From Acidimicrobiales bacterium (GTDB lineage Bacteria > Actinomycetota > Acidimicrobiia > Acidimicrobiales > JADJXE01): 64,000 nt of DNA. The DNA lies in the NCBI GenBank assembly GCA_016716005.1, contig JADJXE010000001.1, positions 571,001 to 635,000 of the forward strand, given 5' to 3'. The number at the start of each line of letters is the position of its first letter. Position 1 is the first letter of the stretch. Under the pieces are notes generated by a model, which searched no databases, was not told where the DNA came from, and was given only the letters and a program-made list of their open reading frames with translations. Shown piece after piece: positions 8,664 through 15,974 of this stretch. The position numbers and the translations under genes are program-made.

Positions 8664-11600
8664 GCGACGCCGCCATCACTGCCTCGAGGACCGGGATGCC
8701 CCGCTCCTCCGCGTCCTTGGTGGCCTGCAGGATCCGCTTGTAGTCCTTGGGCATGACCTTCTTGAAGTGCTCGAGCTGGTTCCACCAGTCGTCGAGGAGG
8801 CGGGAGGCGACGGCCGAGCCGGTCTCGTCGCGGTGCCGGGCGATGATCTCCCGGAGGAAGTCGAAGTCGTCCTCTTCGAGCGGGTCGAGGTCGACCATCT
8901 CGTAGTTCACGAGGTTCGGGAGCTCGTCGTGCGGGTCGTGGACGTAGGCCACTCCCCCCGACATGCCGGCCCCGACGTTGCGCCCGGTGGGGCCGAGCAC
9001 CACCACGCGCCCGCCGGTCATGTACTCGCACGCGTGGTCGCCGACCCCCTCGACGACCGCCGTGGCCCCGGAGTTGCGCACGCAGAAACGCTCACCCACG
9101 ACGCCCCGCAGGAACACCTCCCCCGCCGTGGCCCCGTAGAGGATGACGTTGCCGGCGATCACGTTGTCCTCGGCGACGAAGGGGGCGTCGCGATCGGGGT
9201 GCACCACCAGGCGCCCGCCGGACAGGCCCTTGCCGAGGTAGTCGTTGGCGTCGCCCTCGAGGCGCATCGTGATGCCCCTCGGCACGAAGGCGCCGAAGCT
9301 CTGGCCCGCCGAGCCCCGGAAGTGGAGCCGGATCGTGTCGTCGGGCAGCCCCTCGCCGCCGAAGCGCCGGGTGACCTCGAAGCCGAGCATCGTGCCGACC
9401 GTGCGGTTCACGTTGCGGATCGGCAGCTCGAGGCTCACCGGCTGGCGATCGTCGAGCGCCCCCTCGCACAACTGGATGAGGGTGTGGTCGAGGGCCCGGT
9501 CGAGGCCGTGGTCCTGCTTCTGGACGCAGTAGCGGGCCTCGTTGAGCCCGAGGTCGGGCATCGTGAGGACGGGGGTGAGGTCGAGGCCCGACGCCTTCCA
9601 GTGGTCGACGGCCGCCTGCACGTCGAGCAGCTCGGCGTGGCCGATCGCCTCGGCGAGCGTGCGGAAGCCCAGCTCGGCGAGCAGCTCGCGCACCTCCTCG
9701 GCGACGTACTCGAAGAACGTGACGACGAACTCGGGCTTGCCGCTGAAGCGCTCGCGGAGCTCCGGGTTCTGGGTGGCCACGCCCACCGGGCAGGTGTCGA
9801 GGTGGCAGACCCGCATCATCACGCAGCCCGACACCACCAGCGGGGCGGTGGCGAAGCCGAACTCCTCGGCACCGAGCAGCGCGGCGATCACCACGTCGCG
9901 GCCGGTCTTCATCTGGCCGTCGACCTGCACCACGATCCGGTCGCGCAGCCCGTTCAGGAGCAGGGTCTGCTGGGTCTCGGCCAGCCCCAGCTCCCACGGG
10001 GCTCCGGCGTGCTTGAGCGAGGTGAGCGGCGAGGCGCCGGTGCCGCCGTCGTGGCCGGAGATGAGCACCACGTCGGCGTGGGCCTTCGACACGCCCGCGG
10101 CCACCGTGCCCACGCCCACCTCGGCCACCAGCTTCACGTGCACCCGGGCCTCCGGGTTGGAGTTCTTGAGGTCGTGGATGAGCTGGGCCAGGTCCTCGAT
10201 GGAGTAGATGTCGTGGTGCGGCGGCGGGCTGATCAGCCCCACACCCGGCGTGGAGTGCCGGGTCTTGGCGATCCACGGGTACACCTTGTGGCCCGGCAGC
10301 TGGCCGCCCTCGCCGGGCTTGGCGCCCTGGGCCATCTTGATCTGCAGGTCGTCGGCGTTCACCAGGTACTCGCTGGTCACGCCAAAGCGGCCCGACGCCA
10401 CCTGCTTGATGGCCGAGCGGCGCAGGTCGCCGTTGGGGTCGGGCACGAAGCGGTCGGGGTCCTCGCCGCCCTCGCCGGTGTTGCTCTTGCCGCCGATGCG
10501 GTTCATGGCGATGGCGAGGGTCTCGTGGGCCTCCTTCGAGATCGAGCCGTAGCTCATGGCGCCGGTGGCGAAGCGCTTGACGATCTCCGAGACCGGCTCG
10601 ACCTCGTCGACGGGCACCGGCGGCCGCTCGTCCGTCCGCAGGCGGAACAGCCCCCGGAGCGTGGCCAGGTGGGCCGCCTGCTGGTCGACGAGGCTCGTGT
10701 ACTCCTTGAAGACCTCGTAGCGCTTGGCGCGGGTCGCGTGCTGGAGCTTGAACACCGTCTCGGGGTTGAACAGGTGGTACTCGCCCTCGCGGCGCCACTG
10801 GTACTCGCCCCCGAGCTCGAGGGTGCGGTGGGCGCGCTCGGTGGGCCGCGGCGGGTACGCGGTGGCGTGCCGGCGGGCGACCTCGGCCGCGAGCACGTCG
10901 AGCCCCACCCCGCCGAGGCGGCTCACCGTGCCGGTGAAGTAGCGGTCGACGACCTCCGAGCCCAGTCCGATGGCCTCGAACACCTGGGCGCCGGTGTAGG
11001 ACGCGACGGTGGAGATGCCCATCTTCGACATCACCTTCAGCACGCCCTTGTTGGCCGCCTTGATGTAGTTGCGCACGGCCTTCTCGGCGTCGATGTCGAC
11101 GAGCAGGCCCTCGAGCACGAGGTCCTCGATGGCCTCGAAGGCGAGGTACGGGTTGATGGCGCCTGCGCCGTACCCGAGCAGGAGGCACATGTGGTGCACC
11201 TCGCGGGCGTCGCCGGCCTCGACCACCAGGCCGACCCTGGTGCGCGTCTTCTCGCGGATCAGGTGGTGGTGGATGGCGCCGGTGAACAGCAGCGACGGGA
11301 TGGGCGCGAGCTCCTCGTCGGAGTCCCGGTCGGAGAGCACGATCACGCTGGCGCCGTCGGCGATGGCCGCGCTGGCCTGCCGGCAGAGGTCCTCCAGGGC
11401 GGCGCGGAGCGCCTCGCCCCCGCCCGCGACCGGGTAGAGCCCGCGGAGGGTCACCGACTGGAACTCGGGGTACTCGCCGTCGTCGTTGGCGTCGATCAGC
11501 CGCTCGAGCTCGTCGTTGTCGATGATCGGGTGGTGGAGGCTGATCTGCCGGCAGCTCTGCGGCGTCGGCTGCAGGAGGTTGCCCTCGGGTCCGATCGTCG

Positions 11601-13248
11601 TGAAGAGCGAGGTGACCAGCTCCTCGCGGATCGCGTCCAGGGGCGGGTTGGTCACCTGCGCGAAGAGCTGGGCGAAGTAGTCGAACAGGAGTCGCGACCG
11701 GTTCGACAGCACCGCGATCGGGGTGTCGTTGCCCATCGAGCCGATGGGCTCGTAGCCGTTCTTGGCCATCGGGCCCACGATGATCTTCAGCTCCTCGTGG
11801 GTGTAGCCGAACGTCTGCAGCCGGCGCATGACCGACTCGTGGCCCCAGATCTTGTGCTCGCGCTCGGGCAGGTCGTCGAGCCGCACCAGGCCCCGACGCA
11901 GCCACTCCCCGTAGGGGTGCTCGGCCGCCAGGCCGGCCTTGATCTCCTCGTCGTCGACGATGCGCCCCTGCTCGGTGTCGACGAGGAACATCTTCCCGGG
12001 CTGGAGTCGGCCCTTCTTCACGACCCGGTCGGGCGGCACGTCGACCACGCCGACCTCGCTCGCCATGATGACCAGGTCGTCGGCCGTCACCCAGTAGCGG
12101 CTCGGGCGGAGGCCGTTGCGGTCGAGCACGGCACCGATCACGGTGCCGTCGGTGAAGGCGATGGACGCGGGCCCGTCCCACGGCTCCATGAGGGACGCGT
12201 GGAACTGGTAGAAGGCCTTCTTCTCCGCGGGCATCGAGCCGTGGTTCTCCCACGCCTCGGGGATCATCATCAGCACGGCGTGCGGCAGCGAGCGCCCACC
12301 GAGGTGCAGCAGCTCCAGGCACTCGTCGAAGCTGGCCGAGTCGCTGGCGCCGGGGGTGATGATCGGGAAGACGCGCTCCAGGTCGCCCGGGATGAGGTCG
12401 GTGGCGAGCAGGGCCTCGCGGGCCCGCATCCAGTTGCGGTTGCCCTGCAGGGTGTTGATCTCGCCGTTGTGGGCCACGAACCGGTACGGGTGCGCCAGCG
12501 GCCACGAGGGGAACGTGTTGGTGGAGAAGCGGCTGTGCACCAGGGCCAGTGCGCTCTCCGTGCGGTCGTCGGCCAGGTCGGGGAAGAACGTGCGCAGCTG
12601 GGGCGTGGTGAGCATGCCCTTGTACACGATCGTGCGGCCGGACAGGCTCGGGAAGTACGGCGGGAGCCCGCCGTTGGCCACCGTGGGCTGCTCGCCCCCG
12701 GGCGCGCCGACCACCACGCCGTGCTCGACGCGCTTGCGGACCACGAATGCCCGCCGCTCGAGGTCGAGGCCGGCGAGGGGCGCGTCGGGGGGACCGGCGA
12801 CGAACACCTGCCGGAAGCGGGGCTCCACCGCCTTCGCGGTGGAGCCGATCATCGAGTCGTCGAACGGGACGTCCCGCCACCCGAGGGTGCGCAGGCCCTC
12901 GTCGGCGACGATCGCCTCGATCTGCCGGCAGGTCTCGCCGGCCTGGCCCACGTCGACGGGCAGGAAGACCAGGCCGGTCGCGTAGGCCCCCGCTGGTGGG
13001 AGCTCGAAGGGCACGACCGCCCGGTAGAAGGCGTCGGGCACCTGGATGAGGATCCCGGCCCCGTCGCCGGTGTTCACCTCGCAGCCTGCCGCGCCCCGAT
13101 GCTCGAGGTTGCGCAGCGCGCCGATGCCGAGCTCGACGAGGCGGTGCGAGCGCCGGCCCTGCAGGTCGACGACGAAGCTGACACCGCAGGCGTCGTGCTC
13201 GAAGCGGGGGTCGTAGAGCCCCTGGGGCACGGGGAGGTCGTGGGGCAT
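8656..13248 (-). CDS. gltB: Glutamate synthase large (alpha) subunit, GltB
   Basis: A 1530-residue ferredoxin/NADPH-type glutamate synthase alpha subunit. The N-terminal HDACGVSF places C21 as the glutaminase nucleophile exposed after removal of a short propeptide, which fixes the ATG at 13248 and excludes the longer open frame upstream. The order is glutamine amidotransferase, central domain, FMN-binding synthase domain and C-terminal GXGXG beta-helix. CVMMRVCHLDTC (C-X5-C-X4-C) binds the 3Fe-4S cluster. Together with GltD it forms the central ammonium-assimilation enzyme. The antisense strand is open over nearly its whole length, an artefact of GC-rich codon use. Confidence 0.97.
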   Translation of the reverse strand: MPHDLPVPQGLYDPRFEHDACGVSFVVDLQGRRSHRLVELGIGALRNLEHRGAAGCEVNTGDGAGILIQVPDAFYRAVVPFELPPAGAYATGLVFLPVDVGQAGETCRQIEAIVADEGLRTLGWRDVPFDDSMIGSTAKAVEPRFRQVFVAGPPDAPLAGLDLERRAFVVRKRVEHGVVVGAPGGEQPTVANGGLPPYFPSLSGRTIVYKGMLTTPQLRTFFPDLADDRTESALALVHSRFSTNTFPSWPLAHPYRFVAHNGEINTLQGNRNWMRAREALLATDLIPGDLERVFPIITPGASDSASFDECLELLHLGGRSLPHAVLMMIPEAWENHGSMPAEKKAFYQFHASLMEPWDGPASIAFTDGTVIGAVLDRNGLRPSRYWVTADDLVIMASEVGVVDVPPDRVVKKGRLQPGKMFLVDTEQGRIVDDEEIKAGLAAEHPYGEWLRRGLVRLDDLPEREHKIWGHESVMRRLQTFGYTHEELKIIVGPMAKNGYEPIGSMGNDTPIAVLSNRSRLLFDYFAQLFAQVTNPPLDAIREELVTSLFTTIGPEGNLLQPTPQSCRQISLHHPIIDNDELERLIDANDDGEYPEFQSVTLRGLYPVAGGGEALRAALEDLCRQASAAIADGASVIVLSDRDSDEELAPIPSLLFTGAIHHHLIREKTRTRVGLVVEAGDAREVHHMCLLLGYGAGAINPYLAFEAIEDLVLEGLLVDIDAEKAVRNYIKAANKGVLKVMSKMGISTVASYTGAQVFEAIGLGSEVVDRYFTGTVSRLGGVGLDVLAAEVARRHATAYPPRPTERAHRTLELGGEYQWRREGEYHLFNPETVFKLQHATRAKRYEVFKEYTSLVDQQAAHLATLRGLFRLRTDERPPVPVDEVEPVSEIVKRFATGAMSYGSISKEAHETLAIAMNRIGGKSNTGEGGEDPDRFVPDPNGDLRRSAIKQVASGRFGVTSEYLVNADDLQIKMAQGAKPGEGGQLPGHKVYPWIAKTRHSTPGVGLISPPPHHDIYSIEDLAQLIHDLKNSNPEARVHVKLVAEVGVGTVAAGVSKAHADVVLISGHDGGTGASPLTSLKHAGAPWELGLAETQQTLLLNGLRDRIVVQVDGQMKTGRDVVIAALLGAEEFGFATAPLVVSGCVMMRVCHLDTCPVGVATQNPELRERFSGKPEFVVTFFEYVAEEVRELLAELGFRTLAEAIGHAELLDVQAAVDHWKASGLDLTPVLTMPDLGLNEARYCVQKQDHGLDRALDHTLIQLCEGALDDRQPVSLELPIRNVNRTVGTMLGFEVTRRFGGEGLPDDTIRLHFRGSAGQSFGAFVPRGITMRLEGDANDYLGKGLSGGRLVVHPDRDAPFVAEDNVIAGNVILYGATAGEVFLRGVVGERFCVRNSGATAVVEGVGDHACEYMTGGRVVVLGPTGRNVGAGMSGGVAYVHDPHDELPNLVNYEMVDLDPLEEDDFDFLREIIARHRDETGSAVASRLLDDWWNQLEHFKKVMPKDYKRILQATKDAEERGIPVLEAVMAASHG

Positions 13249-13307
13249 GCGCCATCCTTCTCCGGTGGTGCGGGGACGGGTGGTGCTCGCTCGGGACGGC
13301 GTTGGCC

Positions 13308-13329
13308 CTGACGCAGCGTCAGAAGGGTA
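13308..13329 (-). promoter_or_regulatory. gltBD promoter -10 with overlapping 15-bp palindrome
   Basis: On the minus strand a TACCCT -10-like box (13324-13329) is followed at the expected transcription start by a perfect palindrome, CTGACGC-A-GCGTCAG on the plus strand (13308-13322). The palindrome sits 60 nt before the gltB start and could be an operator or a leader hairpin. No good -35 box is visible. Confidence 0.4.
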
Positions 13330-13424
13330 CTCCACGCCCCCCCGAGCGACGCCACTCGGTTCGCGGATCGTGACCTGTTCGTGACACCCGCCACGGCCCC
13401 GCCCGGCGGTGGCATGCTCGGCCG

Positions 13425-14072
13425 GTGGACCTCCTGCCTCTCGACCCCGACGAGCTACTGACGACCACCCGATCGGTGCGCAAGCGCCTCGACTTCGACC
13501 GTCCGGTGGAGCGGGCCGTGGTCGAGGAGTGCCTCGAGGTCGCCCTGCAGGCACCCACCGGCTCGAACACCCAGGGTTGGCAGTGGGTCGTCGTCGACGA
13601 CCCGGCGCTGAAGGCCGCCATCGCCGGGCACTACGGGCGCAACTACGACGAGTACGCCCAGAACCCGGCCTCGGCGGCGTTCGCCGACGACGACCCCCGG
13701 GCCCAGCGCCGCGACGCCGTCCGGTCGTCGTCGCGCTACCTGCGGGAGCGCCTCCACGAGGTGCCGGTGATGGTCATCCCCTGCATCGCCGGGCGGTTCG
13801 AGGGCCTGCCCTCGTTCGCCCAGGCCAGCATGTGGGGTTCGATCCTCCCCGCGGTGTGGAGCTTCATGCTCGCCCTGCGGGCGCGCGGGCTCGGGTCGGC
13901 GTGGACCACCCTGCACCTGCCCGACGAGCGGGCGGTCGCCGACCTGCTGGGCATCCCCTACGACCGCTACACGCAGGCCGGCCTGTTCCCCGTGGCCCAC
14001 ACGCTCGGCACCGACTTCAAGCCCGCTCCCCGCCTCCCCCTCGCCGACGTGCTCCACTGGAACGGCTGGTAG
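13425..14072 (+). CDS. Nitroreductase family protein
   Basis: A 215-residue FMN-dependent nitroreductase-family protein, a normal length for the family. The N-terminal TTRSVRKRLDFDRPV matches the FMN-phosphate-binding entry of the family, APTGSNTQGWQ follows, and a C-terminal GIPYDRYTQAGLFPV block precedes the end. It probably reduces nitro, quinone or flavin-type substrates with NAD(P)H as a dimer; the physiological substrate is unknown. The start is GTG at 13425, and a CATGCT box 6 nt upstream suggests a leaderless transcript. It is divergent from gltB with a 176-nt gap that must hold both promoters. Confidence 0.88.
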   Translation: MDLLPLDPDELLTTTRSVRKRLDFDRPVERAVVEECLEVALQAPTGSNTQGWQWVVVDDPALKAAIAGHYGRNYDEYAQNPASAAFADDDPRAQRRDAVRSSSRYLRERLHEVPVMVIPCIAGRFEGLPSFAQASMWGSILPAVWSFMLALRARGLGSAWTTLHLPDERAVADLLGIPYDRYTQAGLFPVAHTLGTDFKPAPRLPLADVLHWNGW

Positions 14073-14199
14073 CCCACCCGCTGCGTGACCGTCGGCCCCG
14101 CGCCGCAGCCCCGCGCGATGGTCCGGACCGCCACCCGCTGCGCAGGCCTGTGGGCGCCGCGCCTGGCCCGACGCCGGCTCGACCGGCGAGAATGGCCGG

Positions 14200-14646
14200 G
14201 TGACCGATGCCCCCCAGCCCCCGGGCGACCGCGCCGACGAGCCGACCGACGAGCCCAGCCGCCCCGACGAGGTCCCCGGGGCCGACGACGCCGACCGCCC
14301 CGACGAGGTGATCGCACCCGAGGCCAACGGGCCGGAGGGCGCCGACACCACCTCGTGGGCCCAGCGCGCCACCCGCGCCCTCACCGAGGGCTCGGTGGCG
14401 CCGGCCCCGGCAGAGGGCGCCAGGACCGAGCCGAAGGCGATCGCGGCGCTCGCCCTGGGCATGGTCGGCTTCTTCCTCTTCGCCATCGTGCTCGGCCCGC
14501 TCGCCATCTTCTTCGCCTGGCGGGCCAAGCGCGACATCCAGGCCTCCGAGGGCCGCCTGAAGGGGATGGGCCTGGCCGTGGCCGGGCAGATCCTCGGGTT
14601 CGTGGCCATCGGCTTCTGGATCATCTTCCTGATCACCAACGCCTAG
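14200..14646 (+). CDS. DUF4190-like two-helix membrane protein
   Basis: A 148-residue protein. About 75 residues of acidic/Pro-rich, likely disordered cytosolic tail are followed by two predicted membrane helices, around 80-107 and 120-146, with a conserved-looking FFAWRAKRDIQ loop between them. This is the arrangement of DUF4190-type proteins, whose function is not known. The start is GTG. It lies immediately upstream of a second gene of the same architecture (2-nt gap), which looks like a tandem duplication and a two-gene transcript. Confidence 0.72.
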   Translation: MTDAPQPPGDRADEPTDEPSRPDEVPGADDADRPDEVIAPEANGPEGADTTSWAQRATRALTEGSVAPAPAEGARTEPKAIAALALGMVGFFLFAIVLGPLAIFFAWRAKRDIQASEGRLKGMGLAVAGQILGFVAIGFWIIFLITNA

Positions 14647-14648
14647 CC

Positions 14649-15083
14649 ATGCTCCGCCGCAAGCCGATCGAGCCCCAGCCCGGCGACGCCCCCGCCGCGC
14701 CGACCAGCAAGTCGTCGTGGGAGGCCCGCGCGGCCAAGGCCGAGGCGGCCAAGCACGGCGGGCCCACGGGCGGAGCCACCGCGACCGGCGCGACGGGCGC
14801 CACCACCCCCGGCGCCAGGGCGGCCAAGCCTCCCAAGCCGCCGATCGACAACCTGGCGGTGGTCGCGGGCCTGCTCTCGCTCCTGGCCACCATCGTCATC
14901 CCGTTCGTGATCGGCCCGGTCGCGTTCTTCCTGGCCTGGAAGGCGAGGGTCCGGGTGAAGGCGGCCAACGAGGGAGGGGTGACGGTGCGGGGCTACCGGC
15001 TTGCGGTGGCCGCGCAGGCCATCTCGGTGATGGCCGTGGTGATCTGGGTGGTCGCGATCCTGGTCCCGGCCGTCCAAGGCTGA
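14649..15083 (+). CDS. DUF4190-like two-helix membrane protein, paralogue
   Basis: A 144-residue protein built like its upstream neighbour: a charged, Ala/Gly/Thr-rich N-terminal half, then two hydrophobic helices (about residues 68-95 and 112-140) separated by a basic FFLAWKARVRVKAAN loop. The loop FLAWKAR parallels IFFAWRAK in the preceding protein, supporting common descent. The ATG at 14649 comes 2 nt after the previous stop. The function is unknown. Transcription converges with the GntR gene downstream; a hairpin-forming stretch lies between. Confidence 0.72.
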   Translation: MLRRKPIEPQPGDAPAAPTSKSSWEARAAKAEAAKHGGPTGGATATGATGATTPGARAAKPPKPPIDNLAVVAGLLSLLATIVIPFVIGPVAFFLAWKARVRVKAANEGGVTVRGYRLAVAAQAISVMAVVIWVVAILVPAVQG

Positions 15084-15106
15084 GCCGGGCGGGCCGCTCG
15101 CGTCCT

Positions 15107-15145
15107 GTGCACGCCCGCGGTCGCCTTTCGAGCGATCCGGTGCAC
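15107..15145. terminator. Possible bidirectional hairpin terminator
   Basis: In the gap between two convergent genes, two copies of the palindrome GTGCAC (15107-15112 and 15140-15145) flank a short stem (GGTCGC / GCGATC with a bulge). There is no U-tract. Only the location supports a terminator. Confidence 0.3.
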
Positions 15146-15164
15146 GCAACGGCGAGCCCGAGCG

Positions 15165-15905
15165 CTACTGGGGCTCCTCCACCAGCCGCAGGCCCGTCGG
15201 CGCCATCGAGAGCTCGACGTGGGGCAGGTCGACCACGAACTCGGTCCGGTGGGCCGGGAACACGTGCTCGGAGAGCAGCACCGGCTCGCCGTCGACGGTC
15301 TGGGTGACCCGCTCGCAGCGCAGCACCGGGGACCCCACGGGGATGCCCAGCAGTGCGGCGTCGTCGGCCGAGGCGGCCGCGGCGCCGATGGTCTGGGTGG
15401 CCCCGCCGAGGGGGACGGCCAGCAGCTCGTAGAACGGCGAGCGCTCCACGTCGGCGCGCGAGAGCTCGGCACCGAGCTCGGCCGGGCACCAGACCGTCAC
15501 CCTCGCGAAGGGCTCGCCGTCGGCCAGGTTGAGGCGGCGGACCCGCAGCACCTGCTCACAGCCGAGCGCTCGGCGGACCCGCGGCTCGGCGGCCACGAAG
15601 GCGAAGTCGAGCACGCGCCGCTCTGGCACCAGGCCGCTCTCGGCCAGCTGGCCCTCGATCGTCCCGAGCCGCCCGAGGGTCTGACGCAGCGGGTCGGCGG
15701 CCACGAACCAGCCGAACCCCTGGCGGGCGTCGAGCAGCCCCTCCGTCCGGAGGACCTCCAGCGCCCGGCGGATCGTGACGCGGCTGGCGCGGTACGTTGC
15801 CGAGAGCTCGGCCTCGCTGGGGAGAACCCGGCCGGCCGCGAGCTCGCCGGCCTCGAGGCGGGACCGCAGCTCGTCGGCGATCGCCCGGTAGCGGATCTCG
15901 CGCAC
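15165..15905 (-). CDS. GntR-family (HutC/UTRA) transcriptional regulator
   Basis: A 246-residue regulator with an N-terminal winged helix-turn-helix (about 1-70, containing LPSEAELSATYRASRVTIRRAL) and a C-terminal UTRA effector domain (about 85-240). That is the HutC subfamily, whose members usually sense small metabolites such as sugar phosphates or histidine-pathway compounds. The start is GTG. It is transcribed divergently from the aconitase gene with only 69 nt between starts, so it is a good candidate to regulate that gene and itself. Direct repeats in the shared gap (15904-15921) could be its operator. The effector is unknown. Confidence 0.88.
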   Translation of the reverse strand: MREIRYRAIADELRSRLEAGELAAGRVLPSEAELSATYRASRVTIRRALEVLRTEGLLDARQGFGWFVAADPLRQTLGRLGTIEGQLAESGLVPERRVLDFAFVAAEPRVRRALGCEQVLRVRRLNLADGEPFARVTVWCPAELGAELSRADVERSPFYELLAVPLGGATQTIGAAAASADDAALLGIPVGSPVLRCERVTQTVDGEPVLLSEHVFPAHRTEFVVDLPHVELSMAPTGLRLVEEPQ

Positions 15906-15921
15906 TTGTCATATACTTGTC
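15904..15921. promoter_or_regulatory. Direct-repeat operator candidate between GntR gene and aconitase
   Basis: Two copies of ACTTGTC start 11 bp apart (15904 and 15915), one helical turn, in an unusually AT-rich patch. TATACT at 15912-15917 could be the aconitase -10 box, which would give a roughly 50-nt leader. The position suits autoregulation by the divergent GntR protein; binding itself is inferred. Confidence 0.4.
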
Positions 15922-15974
15922 TACATCGGTCGCCGACGCAAGCGGCCGCCGTCCGCCGCCTCCAGGGGGTCGCC

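Noticed and set aside
8473..13311. 1612-codon open frame on the plus strand
   Set aside because: It is antisense to gltB/gltD, whose motifs are unmistakable. Long antisense frames arise from GC-rich third positions; its translation is a low-complexity mix rich in His, Val, Gly and Arg with no domain.
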